A stretch of DNA of 64,000 bases, from the NCBI GenBank assembly GCA_017307785.1, contig JAFKGI010000032.1, positions 31,199 to 95,198 on the forward strand. The letters run 5' to 3'. The stretch comes from Vulcanimicrobiota bacterium. GTDB lineage: Bacteria; Vulcanimicrobiota; Xenobia; Xenobiales; JADMJV01. The position numbers and the translations under genes are program-made. The notes beneath the pieces were generated by a model. It had not been told where the DNA came from and searched no databases. It worked only from the letters and a program-made list of their open reading frames with translations. Below, piece after piece: positions 1 to 9,301 of this stretch (position 1 is the first letter of the stretch; every line of letters begins with the position of its first letter).

Positions 1-1
1 C

Positions 2-361
2 AACGGCATGTGGCAACAGGCGATGCAGGAGATGTTCGGCCCCTCGCTGGAGTTGGGCCCGGATGATCAGTGGACCTGGCTCTACATCCCCCACATCGTC
101 AACACCCCGTTTTACGTCTACGCGTATGCCTTCGGAGAGCTGCTGGTGCTGGCGCTCTACGCGCGCTACCGCCAGGAGGGCGAGTCGTTCTTGCCCAAAT
201 ATTTCGAGCTGCTTGCGGCAGGCGGCTCGCAAGCTCCCGCCAAATTACTCAGCACATTGGGGTTTGACATCGCCAGCGCCGAATTCTGGCAAGGAGGGTG
301 TGACCTGATTCGCGCCAATCTAGAAAAAGCAAAGGAATTGGCCGATAAACAACTCGGTTGA
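2..361 (+). CDS. pepF: Oligoendopeptidase F (M3B zinc peptidase), C-terminal fragment cut by window edge
   Basis: Only the last ~119 residues are in the window and the frame is open to the left edge, so the true start lies outside. The segment IPHIVNTPFYVYAYAFGELL, then LALYARYRQEGESFLPKY and a closing GFDI...FWQGG, is the signature end of M3B oligoendopeptidases, where the PFYVYxYAFG stretch lines the substrate channel behind the HExxH zinc site (not in view). The family hydrolyses short cytosolic peptides. The internal ATG at 8 is not a credible start because the conserved domain is already under way. The stop is 37 bp before the next gene. Confidence 0.85.
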   Translation, partial: NGMWQQAMQEMFGPSLELGPDDQWTWLYIPHIVNTPFYVYAYAFGELLVLALYARYRQEGESFLPKYFELLAAGGSQAPAKLLSTLGFDIASAEFWQGGCDLIRANLEKAKELADKQLG

Positions 362-398
362 AACTGAGGCGAGGTCGAAAGGTTCTTAAGGTAAGGGA

Positions 399-3300
399 AT
401 GGCATTAAACGAAGCAAAACAGCTGATCGCGCGCGAGCGGATAGCGAGGCTATTCCGTTTCATGGGCGGCATGCAACAACTCAGCTCGCCTCCCTGCCTG
501 AACCTCAAGAGTTACCAGTGGAAGCAGCGCTGGGCCGACCTGCCTAGCAGCAAATACATCCAACTCGGGCGCCTGTCCCAGGGCGAAGAGGATCCGGGCG
601 ATGATTTCCTTTTGCGCGTTCGCAAGCCCGCCGAGAAAAAGGACCCCGCCTACACTCTCTTCGAGCACTTACTGGAACTCAACAACATCATCGAGCGTGA
701 GTCCGAAAAGGTGGAGCTGGTCGTCGGCGACGGCATTGTCAAAGTAGAGGGCGCCGACCCCATCGAACACCCCCTGCTCCTACAAAAACTACAGATCGAA
801 TTTCTGGCCGACAGCTCCGAAATCGTCATCCGCGAAACGGATCGGGAAAGCGAACTCTACCTGGCGCTGCTCCGCCGCCTGAACCTGAGCGAGGAGGCGA
901 TTGCGGCCGCTCGCAAACTGCTCCAGCAGCACGCCGCCCATCCGCTCGGCAAAGAAGGCACCAACGAGTTCTTCTCGGCTCTGTGGGCCTTGCTCTGGCC
1001 GAACGGCAACTCCCCGGCCACGCGCCGCGAGCCGACGATGTATCTGGGCTTTCGCAGCGCCAGCTTCACCCAGGCCATCGAAGCCTTTTTGCGTGCCCTA
1101 CCCGAAGTGCAGGAATTACCGCCGTCGCTGGTGCGCGTGGTGGGTGTCGACCCCGGACCTCCGACCGACGCCAAGGTCCTGGAAGATCACGAACTCCTGC
1201 TCACCATGCCCAGCAATCCCGAGCAAGAGCGCGTTCTCAAGCGCCTGCACAGCGCCGGCGCGGTGCTGGTGCAGGGTCCTCCCGGAACCGGCAAGACCCA
1301 CACCATCGCCAACTTGATCGGTCATTTGTTGGCAGAGGGCAAGAGCATCCTGGTCACCAGCCAGGCCTCCAAAGCCCTGCGCATCGTGCGCGACATGGTC
1401 ATTCCGGAACTCCGCCCCCTGTGCGTCAGCGTGCTCGAACAAGAGTCGGAAAGCCGCGACCAGCTGGAAGCAGCTGTCAAAGGCATCGTCAACCGCTTTA
1501 CCAGCAGCGATCCCGACGAACTGGACGCTCTGGCCAAACAGTATGAGGCTCGTCGCGCGGAATTGCGCGACAAGCTGACGGCCGTCGAAGAAAAGCTGCT
1601 GAACGCCCGTCTCGACGAATACCGCCCGCTAAACGTAGGAGCGGAGACGATGACCCCCGGCCGAGCCGCCCAATTGCTGGTCGATCAGAGCGCGGTTCGC
1701 CACCAGTGGATTCCTGGTCCGGTGGTGGCCGGCGCCGATTTTCCTCTCGACCAGGAAGAGTTGCGTCAGCTCTATCGGCTCAATCGGGACGTCCCGGCCG
1801 AACTGGAAGCGGATCTGGACCAGGTGCTGCCTCCCATCGAGGAATTGATCTCGGAGTTTCAGTTCAAAGAACTGGTAACCAAGAAAAAAGCGCTTCAGAC
1901 CGATGAAGGCGTCGGCGAAGAGTTCTGGGACCACGAGTCTCAGGACTCTAAGCAACTGCAACGGATGCTCGACCAGGTCGAGCGCGCCGTCACCCAGATC
2001 CAGGACGGCACCTCATGGGTTCTCGACTGTATGCGTGTCGGAATGCTCGGTGGAGCCCACAAGCAGACCTGGGAAGACCTGGTTGCCACCGTAGAAAACG
2101 CCGTGCATGAGTTTGCCGAACTGGATCGAGTCACCCTTTCCACCGGTGCCACCGTCATCGACAACGACATGAGCGTGGACGAATCGCTGCGCGTCATCGA
2201 AGAGATTATTGCTCACCTGCGCACCAAGGGCTCCATCTCCATGTGGACCTTCATCAGCGGTCCCTGGAAGAAGCTGATCGCCAACGTGCGCGTGCACGGC
2301 AAGAGCCGCCTGCAAAACGTAGAGGAAGCCGAAGGCGTGCGCGCCTTCCTGAAACTCAAGCAGGGTCAGCAGATGCTGCGCAGTCGCTGGGATCGTCAAA
2401 TGGGCTCTCGCGGAGCTCCAAGCTTTGACAGCCTGGGTGAGCCCTCCCACGAAATCGCCTACAGCTATCTGCCTCAGATGAAGGCTGCGCTGGGATGGTA
2501 CGAAAATGAATGGGAAGCCTGTCGTCGCCTGATGAAAGATCAGGGTCTGCGTTGGGCCGCCATCGTCGACCGCGTGCCCATCGACACCGGCCTGTTCGGC
2601 GAACTCTTCCGCATCCGCGAAGCCTCACGCCGCTATCTGATCCCGACCATTCAGTCGCGCAAGGCCGACCTGGATTCGACCGTTTACAATCAGCGTTTGC
2701 AGGCCCAGGAGAAGCTCCTGACCCAGTGCCAGCCTCGCGACATGGGCGGCATTCTCAGCCGTCTGCGTCAGGCCACCTTGAGCCTGGACCCGGAAGCCTA
2801 CGGACGAGCCTGGGCCTGGTTTATGCAGCTTCATTCGCTGAAAGAACCCGTCGCCGCGCGCAATCAGTTGCTGCATAAGGTCCGTGACGTCGCTCCCGAG
2901 TGGGCGCGCGCCATCCGCGATCACCGCCAGCCCCACGATCGCAGTGAACCGCCCGGAGAAGTGGGTCCGGCCTGGAAATTCCGTCAGTGGACCCAGCAGC
3001 TGGAAACCCGGGCCGAGGTCGACCCGGAACAGCTCCAGCAAGAGTCCATCCTGCTCAAGAATCAGCTGCGCCTGGCCACGGCTCACTACGTCGAGCACAA
3101 AACCTGGGCCAATCAGTTGCGCCGCACCGGTGTCCGCCAACAGCAGGCCCTGGTCGGCTGGCTGGATCTGATGCGCAAAATCGGCGCCGGAAAAGGCAAG
3201 CGCGCTCCCAAGCTCAAGGCCACCGCCCGTGAAAAGCTGGCCGAATGTCGTGACGCCGTCCCGGTCTGGATTATGCCGCTGGCCCGTGTGGCCGAAAGCT

Positions 3301-5141
3301 ATCATCCGGGTGAGACCCTCTTCGATGTGGTCATTCTCGACGAAGCCAGTCAGTGCGACGTGACCGGTCTGATCGCGTTTGCCCTGGGCCGAGAGGTGCT
3401 GGTGGTGGGCGACAATGAGCAGGTCAGCCCGGAAGCCGTCGGTATGTCCTACGAGAAGATCGAGCAGCTCATTGACGAGCACCTCTACGACGTGCCCAAC
3501 AAAGAGCTCTACGACGGTAAGACCTCGGTCTACGACCTGGCCCGCCAGTCCTTCGGCGGCACCATTCGTCTGGTCGAGCACTTCCGCTGCGTACCGGAAA
3601 TCATCGCCTTCTCCAACAAGCTTTGCTACCAGGGCGAGATTCAGCCCCTGCGCGAGACGAACCAGAGCAAACTGCGACCCCCCACCCACTTCCACAAGGT
3701 GGAAGGCGGCAGCTATCAACGCAAGGTCAACAAAGTGGAAGCCGAGGAGGTCGCCTCGCTGTTGGTCGCCTGCTCCGAACAGCCGGAGTATGCCGGCCAG
3801 ACCCTGGGCATGATTTCGCTGGTCGGTGAAGAGCAGGCTCTGCTGGTGGACAAACTGCTGACTCAGCACATGCCCCTGTCCGAATATCAGTCACGCCGTG
3901 TCCTGTGCGGTAACGCCGCTCAGTTCCAGGGCGACGAGCGCGACGTGATGTTTCTCTCGCTGGTGGAGTCGGCCGACGATCAGAGCGCCCTCTCGCTGCG
4001 CCGCAGTGACATGTTCATCAAGCGTTACAACGTGGCCGCGTCGCGCGCCCGCAACCAGCTCTGGGTGGTGGGCGGGCTCGATCCCGACCAGCACCTCAAG
4101 GTAGGCGATCTCCGCGAAGTGCTGATTCGACACGCCGTCGACCCTCAGCGCACCATCCAGGAAGTTGCCGAGATGAACCCGCGCGATAGCAAAGAATCCG
4201 ATGTGGCTGCCGCTGGCGGACGCCGCATGAGCCAGACCTTGCAACGCGAACTGGAAGGCGCCGGCTATCGCGTCCATCGAGATTTTCCGGTGGGCAGCTA
4301 CCGCCTCGACCTGGTCGTGGAAGGCAAGTCCCAACGTGTGGCCATTCGCTGCGATGGTGACCGAGAGCACGCTCCCGACCGTTTCAAGATCGTGGTCGAG
4401 CGCGAAGCGGTGCTGGAACGTCTCGGCTGGCGTTTCGTATCTCTGCGCGCCAGTCAGTACTACCGAGAGCCGCAGGAAACCACTCAGGTACTACTGCGTC
4501 GCCTGCGCGAGCTAGGCGTCGAACCGGCCGTCGGAGGACTGGGAGACCCGAGCCGAGACGATGGTTCCGCCCTCTACCAGCGAGTAATGGACCGCGCCTC
4601 GCAGTTGCGTCGCATCTGGCGCGGCGAAGAGGAGAATGTGCCGGCCATTCAGGTGCCCAAACACCTGCTGGACATGCCCAAGCTTCCCGTTCCACCGATG
4701 CCGCAAATTTCCGAAGGAGAACTGCCCGGCATCCCCGGCATGCCTTCCGTTCCCAGCGTACCCGCCATGCCGGACGCCTCTTTCAGCGAAAAAATGGCTC
4801 AGAGACTGGCCTCTTTGGGAGAAAGCAACGCGCCTCCGCCCATGGAAGCGTTCCCCTCGATCGATAGCCTGGCTCCCATGCCACCGGCCCTTCCCTCACT
4901 GGATTCCCTGGCACCGCTGCCCCCTCTGGGAGCATCGCTGGACGCTCTGGGACCGCTGCCCTCCGTCCCCTCGGCCCTGTCCCTGGACATTCCATCCATT
5001 CCCGGCGCCTCAGGGATTCCGGAAGTACCGCAAGCCCCGAGTGGACCGGGATGGAAAGAACTCTTCTCTAAACCCAGCGAAGAATCCGCGGGATTCCTGC
5101 CGCTGCAGCTGCCCGATCCCCCCAAGCGATCCGAGGAATAG
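399..5141 (+). CDS. Large SF1 (DNA2/NAM7-like) helicase with C-terminal nuclease-fold domain and Pro-rich tail
   Basis: 1580 residues. Helicase motifs in order: Walker A GPPGTGKT at ~293-300, Walker B DEASQ at ~981-985, VVGDNEQVSPE, a motif-IV-like EHFRC, FQGDERDV and the motif VI stretch NVAASRAR at ~1210. About 690 mostly helical residues separate motifs I and II, as is usual in this branch. Residues ~1268-1370 resemble the MTES_1575 restriction-endonuclease fold (RLDLVV, AIRCDG, LERLGWRFVSLRAS), but the usual Glu of the IECDG motif is Arg here, so cleavage activity is doubtful. The last ~150 residues are a Pro/Ser/Leu repeat tail. Upstream AAGGTAAGG fits a ribosome site for the ATG at 399. 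Family members act in nucleic-acid remodelling and sometimes in defence; the role here is unknown. Confidence 0.85.
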   Translation: MALNEAKQLIARERIARLFRFMGGMQQLSSPPCLNLKSYQWKQRWADLPSSKYIQLGRLSQGEEDPGDDFLLRVRKPAEKKDPAYTLFEHLLELNNIIERESEKVELVVGDGIVKVEGADPIEHPLLLQKLQIEFLADSSEIVIRETDRESELYLALLRRLNLSEEAIAAARKLLQQHAAHPLGKEGTNEFFSALWALLWPNGNSPATRREPTMYLGFRSASFTQAIEAFLRALPEVQELPPSLVRVVGVDPGPPTDAKVLEDHELLLTMPSNPEQERVLKRLHSAGAVLVQGPPGTGKTHTIANLIGHLLAEGKSILVTSQASKALRIVRDMVIPELRPLCVSVLEQESESRDQLEAAVKGIVNRFTSSDPDELDALAKQYEARRAELRDKLTAVEEKLLNARLDEYRPLNVGAETMTPGRAAQLLVDQSAVRHQWIPGPVVAGADFPLDQEELRQLYRLNRDVPAELEADLDQVLPPIEELISEFQFKELVTKKKALQTDEGVGEEFWDHESQDSKQLQRMLDQVERAVTQIQDGTSWVLDCMRVGMLGGAHKQTWEDLVATVENAVHEFAELDRVTLSTGATVIDNDMSVDESLRVIEEIIAHLRTKGSISMWTFISGPWKKLIANVRVHGKSRLQNVEEAEGVRAFLKLKQGQQMLRSRWDRQMGSRGAPSFDSLGEPSHEIAYSYLPQMKAALGWYENEWEACRRLMKDQGLRWAAIVDRVPIDTGLFGELFRIREASRRYLIPTIQSRKADLDSTVYNQRLQAQEKLLTQCQPRDMGGILSRLRQATLSLDPEAYGRAWAWFMQLHSLKEPVAARNQLLHKVRDVAPEWARAIRDHRQPHDRSEPPGEVGPAWKFRQWTQQLETRAEVDPEQLQQESILLKNQLRLATAHYVEHKTWANQLRRTGVRQQQALVGWLDLMRKIGAGKGKRAPKLKATAREKLAECRDAVPVWIMPLARVAESYHPGETLFDVVILDEASQCDVTGLIAFALGREVLVVGDNEQVSPEAVGMSYEKIEQLIDEHLYDVPNKELYDGKTSVYDLARQSFGGTIRLVEHFRCVPEIIAFSNKLCYQGEIQPLRETNQSKLRPPTHFHKVEGGSYQRKVNKVEAEEVASLLVACSEQPEYAGQTLGMISLVGEEQALLVDKLLTQHMPLSEYQSRRVLCGNAAQFQGDERDVMFLSLVESADDQSALSLRRSDMFIKRYNVAASRARNQLWVVGGLDPDQHLKVGDLREVLIRHAVDPQRTIQEVAEMNPRDSKESDVAAAGGRRMSQTLQRELEGAGYRVHRDFPVGSYRLDLVVEGKSQRVAIRCDGDREHAPDRFKIVVEREAVLERLGWRFVSLRASQYYREPQETTQVLLRRLRELGVEPAVGGLGDPSRDDGSALYQRVMDRASQLRRIWRGEEENVPAIQVPKHLLDMPKLPVPPMPQISEGELPGIPGMPSVPSVPAMPDASFSEKMAQRLASLGESNAPPPMEAFPSIDSLAPMPPALPSLDSLAPLPPLGASLDALGPLPSVPSALSLDIPSIPGASGIPEVPQAPSGPGWKELFSKPSEESAGFLPLQLPDPPKRSEE

Positions 5142-5142
5142 C

Positions 5143-6216
5143 CTAATAGCCGGGCAGGCTATCCTTGGTGCGCGACGGGCCCGTGTTATAGCCGGGCAGG
5201 GAACTGCTGTTGTTGTTCCGCTGGTAGCCAGGGATTCCGCTGCTGCCGGCGTTCTGACCGCCGGGATACTGTAATTTGGGAAGCTCCAATCGAGGTGCGC
5301 GTCGCGGAGGCGGAGTCATCGCCGCCGACTCCGGAGGGCCGTCTTCCACCTCGACCGGAGCGGGCTTGGCCGGTGCCGGAGAGGCGCCGCGAATCGGCTT
5401 CTGTCCGGGGCGGCCCTGAGGATACGAGGGCTGGGACTCCAGGCGGGGCACCACGACCGGGACGCGGGCAGAGGCCACGGCTCCACCGGAGCTCGCCTCC
5501 AGTTTATCCAGAGCAGCCTGTTGCGGCCCGGTCAGAGGTCCGAGCTTGCGGGCCTCGCGCAGTTGCGTCAGAGCGGCCTGGTAATTCCCCTGGCGCAAAG
5601 AAATACTGGCCATGACCAGATGGCCGGACTGAACCTGAGCCGCTCCCCCGTGATTTTGCTGGAGATTGCCAACGGCCCGTCTGGCCTGAGCCAGTGCCTT
5701 CTCTTGAACCCCGTTGGTAGAGAGCTGCTGCGCCCCCTCCAACTCATTCAGTGCATCCACATTCAACTTGCGCAGCCTGGCGCGAGCCTCATCTAAACCT
5801 TTGAGGTCGTCAGCATTCCCACCGTGGCGCTGCAGCCAGGAAAAGTGCTCCACAGCCTCCACGTAATGCTTTTGCTCGAGGTCCGCCTGACCAATAACCC
5901 TCCGAATATCCCTCTCCAAAGGAGGCTCGGAGGGCTTCTGTAGCTCCAGAGCTAACGCCACTCTGGCGTCAGTCAAAGCGCGACGACTGTCGCCTCGCAG
6001 AAAATGCTGCCGGGCCAAGCTCAGATTGTCAGCGGGGCTCAAGGCCGTGCTTTCCTGCACGACCAGGCTACTCATCTGATCCGAATTCCAATAGACCAGC
6101 AAGCCGCCGAAAATCAGCACGGCTCCCCCGAGCACAAAAGTCGTGGCCCACAATAGAAAGGCGTCAGATCTTGCCTTTTGCGATGACGGCCCGTCTCCCC
6201 CCCGAGCGGGCCTCAT
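5143..6216 (-). CDS. Membrane-anchored TPR-like protein with repeated PGY C-terminal motifs
   Basis: 357 residues. One hydrophobic segment at ~20-43 follows a short basic cytoplasmic head, so the body is probably extracytoplasmic. Residues ~60-250 are alanine-rich helical pairs of TPR type (LARQHFLRGDSRRAL, GHLVMASISLRQGNYQAALTQL in two stretches). A Pro-rich linker follows, and the protein ends with three copies of a short motif: GIPGYQ, SLPGYN and the terminal SLPGY. It is the last gene of the UbiD-like/WecE-like operon and overlaps the WecE-like stop by 4 nt (ATGA), indicating translational coupling. Its stop lies 1 nt from the stop of the convergent helicase gene. No enzymatic motif is visible; a scaffold or envelope role is inferred. 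Confidence 0.75.
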   Translation of the reverse strand: MRPARGGDGPSSQKARSDAFLLWATTFVLGGAVLIFGGLLVYWNSDQMSSLVVQESTALSPADNLSLARQHFLRGDSRRALTDARVALALELQKPSEPPLERDIRRVIGQADLEQKHYVEAVEHFSWLQRHGGNADDLKGLDEARARLRKLNVDALNELEGAQQLSTNGVQEKALAQARRAVGNLQQNHGGAAQVQSGHLVMASISLRQGNYQAALTQLREARKLGPLTGPQQAALDKLEASSGGAVASARVPVVVPRLESQPSYPQGRPGQKPIRGASPAPAKPAPVEVEDGPPESAAMTPPPRRAPRLELPKLQYPGGQNAGSSGIPGYQRNNNSSSLPGYNTGPSRTKDSLPGY

Positions 6217-7364
6217 TCCCAGCTCCAGCCACGAATCAAGTCGAGAACCCGATCTTGTTCCGCGAAGCTCAGTTCGGCGTAGAGCGGGAGGCGAATCAGA
6301 CGCTGAGCCGCCGCGACTGCCCCGGGACAGTCAGCGTCTCCCCCCCCGTAATGGAGTCCCATCGGGGAAATGTGTAACGGCTGATAATGATAGGCCGCCT
6401 GCACATTGTGCGAGCGTAGATACATCATCAATTGCTGACGTTTTTCCAGGTCGGGCAATAGTAGGAAATAAAGGTGTGCCGGATGCTGAGCCCCCTGGGG
6501 AAGATGTGGCTGCTCTACCCCGTGCTCTCGGCACCATTCCTGCAGGCCCGACTGGTAGCGGTCCCAGAGTTCCAGGCGATGGCGCTGGACCCGGTCCATT
6601 TGCTCCAGATTCGCCCAGAGGATGGCGGCATTCAGATCGCTGAGCAAATAGCTGCTGCCCGGAGCCACCCAGGTGTATTTGTCGGTCAAGCCCATCAGGA
6701 AGCGTGAGCGATTCGTCCCTTTCTCCTGGGCAATTTCCGCCTTCTCCACCCACTCGGGTCGGTTGAGAATCAGGGCTCCGCCCTCTCCGCAACTGACGTT
6801 CTTGGTTTCGTGAAAGCTCAAGGTCGAGAGCGAACCAAAGGAACCCAGCGAACGACCGCCGAGGCTGCCAAAAAGGCCATGGGCATTGTCTTCCACCACT
6901 TCGATTCCGTGCTTGGCGGCGATTCCCATGATGGCTTCCATGTCGCAGGCCACGCCGGCGTAATGTACCGGCACGATGGCCCGAGTTCTCGGAGTAATGG
7001 CCGCCTCCAGATGCTTCGGATCGAGGTTGAGAGTGCGCGGGTCGACGTCGACGAACACCGGGCGCGCGCCGAACAGCGCAAAACCACTGGCACTACTGAC
7101 AAACGTGAAGGCCGGAATAATGACTTCATCCCCGGGCTGGATTCCCAGGACACAGGCAGCCATTTCCAAAGCAGCGGTGCAACTCGGCGTCAGAAACACA
7201 CTGGCGCCGTGAAACAGTTCCGCTAATCGCTGACGGCATTTTTGCGCATAAGGTCCATTGCCAGCCCACTTGCCGGATTGGAGAGCGGTGGAGATGTATT
7301 TCTCGGCGTTGGGAGCGCAGAACGGTTTGTGAAAAGGTATGTGGGTGGCAGTCGTTTGCATCAT
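6213..7364 (-). CDS. wecE: WecE/DegT-type PLP-dependent sugar aminotransferase (dTDP-4-amino-4,6-dideoxygalactose transaminase-like)
   Basis: 383 residues, normal for DegT/DnrJ/EryC1/StrS enzymes. It matches WecE/RffA closely: LTPSCTAALEMAA, IQPGDEVIIPAFTFVS, VPVHYAGVACDMEAI and the PLP lysine K188 in SFHETKN. These enzymes transfer an amino group from glutamate to a dTDP-4-keto-6-deoxyhexose in the cytoplasm for surface polysaccharide synthesis. The gene follows the UbiD-like gene by 20 nt and is preceded by an AAGGGG ribosome site. The start could be either of two adjacent ATG codons. No dTDP-sugar precursor genes lie nearby; a hexapeptide acetyltransferase that could act on such amino-sugars is encoded at 38.1 kb. 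Confidence 0.85.
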   Translation of the reverse strand: MMQTTATHIPFHKPFCAPNAEKYISTALQSGKWAGNGPYAQKCRQRLAELFHGASVFLTPSCTAALEMAACVLGIQPGDEVIIPAFTFVSSASGFALFGARPVFVDVDPRTLNLDPKHLEAAITPRTRAIVPVHYAGVACDMEAIMGIAAKHGIEVVEDNAHGLFGSLGGRSLGSFGSLSTLSFHETKNVSCGEGGALILNRPEWVEKAEIAQEKGTNRSRFLMGLTDKYTWVAPGSSYLLSDLNAAILWANLEQMDRVQRHRLELWDRYQSGLQEWCREHGVEQPHLPQGAQHPAHLYFLLLPDLEKRQQLMMYLRSHNVQAAYHYQPLHISPMGLHYGGGDADCPGAVAAAQRLIRLPLYAELSFAEQDRVLDLIRGWSWE

Positions 7365-7384
7365 TTGAAGATTTCTGATTCCCC

Positions 7385-9247
7385 TTAGGAACCCCTGGAA
7401 AACGTGTGAAGATCAGCCAGTGGTCCGCCCGGCTTTTGCCAGCCATGTAGACGCTGAAGGGTTTGAGGATCTTCCTCCAGCGGCGGTGCGTGGTGAGGCT
7501 TGGAGCGGGCATCGATGATCAAAGGTCCGCGACACCCCCAGTGGCGTTGATAGGTGGAGGGCGAAACCCCGTAGACGTCCGCCGCCGGATTGGAACGAGT
7601 AAAGGTGGTCCAGAGGAAATTATTCAGACTGGCGGCCATAAATTCGCTTTCGTCACAGACGACCCAGAGCGGAAAGCTCGCCAGCGGATGCTCCAGGGGC
7701 ATTTCTTCCAGCAAGCGCAGGTTCGGGTCCACTCCCAGCCGAGCATCCTGCGCGTAGGCCGGACCCCGGAGCGCCAGCACTCCCGGCAGACACGAGCGCG
7801 GTTCCGCAAAGCCAGCCGGCAGCCGAAAGTCTCCAATCCAGTTGTGCGGCAGTTCGCGGACGGCATCTCCCACCGCGGCGATCACCAGCTTGGAGCCCTG
7901 ATTCAACTGCCCGCCCGAATAATCGAGCGTATCGATGGTGGTCTGGGTATGAAAATGCAGGTCCCGGCGCCAGTCGACTCGCCTCAGCACGTGCTGCAGA
8001 AAGCTGGCGATGTCCGCGCAATTCAAAGCCGGGTCGTCTTCCTGGGCCGCCAACCAGAGGTACTTCGCCAACGACAGTTGCCCCTGGCCCAGGATGGCGC
8101 TGGCACAGGTCAACAACTCCTGCGGCCGGCTGCGCTTCTGGAAAGGAGTATACCGTTCGCTGGCAATGGCCAGCAGCAGCGGATGCACTCCAGCCGCATC
8201 CACCGCGTGCACTTGCTTGACCCCGGGCAAGACCGTAGGCAGAACCGGATCGGTCATCTCGTGGATCAGCTTCCCAAAGGTCGTGTCCTCCTGTGGCGGA
8301 CGCCCCACCGTGGTCACCGGCCAGATGGCATCCGAGCGATGATAGACGGCCTCTACGTGCAGCACCGGGAAAGGGTGAGTCAGACTGTAGTAGCCCAGGT
8401 GGTCCCCAAAGGGACCCTCCGGCCTGGTTGAATGCGGATCAATCCAGCCCACGATCACAAAGTCCGCCTCCGCCGCCAGCGGCAGCGGGCTTTCAGGACA
8501 GCCACAGAGCGACACGGGAGCACCGGCCAGGGCACCGGCGAAAACCAGCTCGGGAATGGTTTCCGGCAAGGGCATGACGGCCGACCAGGCCAGGGCTGGA
8601 GGCCCACCCACAAAGACGTTCACCCAAAGTCGTTGGCCGGCCGCCGCGGCCGCCTGATGATGAATACCGATGCCTCGATGAATCTGATAGTGCAGTCCCG
8701 CTTCTCGGTCCGGCAAATAGTCGTTGCCGGCCAACTGCACCCGATACATCCCGAGATTGCCGCGCATCCAGCCGGAATTTCCGGGATGTTCGCTGTAGAC
8801 CGCCGGGAGCGTGACGAAAGGCCCTCCGTCCCCCGGCCAACTGACAAAGCGCGGCAACTGACCGAGAGTGGTGCGATTCTGCAGCACCGGCGCGCTCTTC
8901 CGGCGACGGGGCAATAGATGCGGCAGACTGAAGGGAAGATCCCAATAGCGCCAGGGCCGGCGCAAAATGCCGCCAGGATCGGCTTTGAGACGCATAGCCT
9001 TCTCCACCCGTTTCAGCCCGTGACGTAATAAATACCGCGCGCGCTCGGGCGATCCATAAAGATTGCCCACCACCGGAAAGCCACAGTCGACCACCTTGGG
9101 AAAAAAAACCGCCGGGCCGCCCTGTTCATAGACATAGCGCAGCACCGCCGCTATCTCGAGCTCGGCCCGAACGGGCTCTTCAAAAACCAACAGTTGATTG
9201 GTGCGGCGCAGGTCGGCCACCACTCCCGCCATACTCCGATAAGCCAT
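7385..9247 (-). CDS. UbiD-family decarboxylase, long form (possibly menaquinone pathway)
   Basis: 620 residues, longer than the ~490 of typical UbiD and similar to long menaquinone-type versions. It shows the prenylated-FMN enzyme hallmark RPEGPFGDHLGYYS and an N-terminal VVGNLYGSPERARYLL block. The first of the two conserved glutamates before this motif (usually in an IEP context) appears as IDP, as in part of the family. UbiD enzymes use prenyl-FMN to decarboxylate aromatic or unsaturated acids. Because mqnE is in the same window (32.4 kb), a role as the decarboxylase of the futalosine menaquinone route is a reasonable inference, not shown. It is the first gene of a three-gene minus operon and is divergent from the lysA fusion. 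Confidence 0.75.
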   Translation of the reverse strand: MAYRSMAGVVADLRRTNQLLVFEEPVRAELEIAAVLRYVYEQGGPAVFFPKVVDCGFPVVGNLYGSPERARYLLRHGLKRVEKAMRLKADPGGILRRPWRYWDLPFSLPHLLPRRRKSAPVLQNRTTLGQLPRFVSWPGDGGPFVTLPAVYSEHPGNSGWMRGNLGMYRVQLAGNDYLPDREAGLHYQIHRGIGIHHQAAAAAGQRLWVNVFVGGPPALAWSAVMPLPETIPELVFAGALAGAPVSLCGCPESPLPLAAEADFVIVGWIDPHSTRPEGPFGDHLGYYSLTHPFPVLHVEAVYHRSDAIWPVTTVGRPPQEDTTFGKLIHEMTDPVLPTVLPGVKQVHAVDAAGVHPLLLAIASERYTPFQKRSRPQELLTCASAILGQGQLSLAKYLWLAAQEDDPALNCADIASFLQHVLRRVDWRRDLHFHTQTTIDTLDYSGGQLNQGSKLVIAAVGDAVRELPHNWIGDFRLPAGFAEPRSCLPGVLALRGPAYAQDARLGVDPNLRLLEEMPLEHPLASFPLWVVCDESEFMAASLNNFLWTTFTRSNPAADVYGVSPSTYQRHWGCRGPLIIDARSKPHHAPPLEEDPQTLQRLHGWQKPGGPLADLHTFSRGS

Positions 9248-9262
9248 GGCCTCGGCTTAGTT

Positions 9263-9286
9263 CCTGGAGGTCCCGGGACCTTCAGG
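9263..9286. promoter_or_regulatory. 24-bp near-perfect palindrome between divergent genes (candidate operator)
   Basis: Two 12-nt arms meet at 9274/9275. The central 14 bp, AGGTCCCGGGACCT, are perfect, and the full arms match at 11 of 12 positions. It sits in the 54-bp gap between the divergent UbiD-like and lysA-fusion starts, 15-38 bp from each start codon. The position suits a dimeric regulator acting on both genes; in RNA it would also form a hairpin ahead of the lysA-fusion start. Function is inferred from symmetry and place only. Confidence 0.45.
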
Positions 9287-9301
9287 GGCAAACCGGGGCG
9301 G

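Noticed and set aside
2625..3869. Long open frame antisense to the helicase gene
   Set aside because: High-GC coding produces long antisense frames; no conserved motif, no ribosome site, and the sense strand has clear helicase motifs.
399..5141. A full defence island around the helicase
   Set aside because: Neighbours are a peptidase, UbiD-like and sugar-aminotransferase genes; no methyltransferase, nuclease partner or mobile genes are nearby.
5150..5225. Short DNA direct repeats around ATAGCCGGGCAGG
   Set aside because: They encode the repeated C-terminal PGY motif in frame, so the repetition is explained at protein level.
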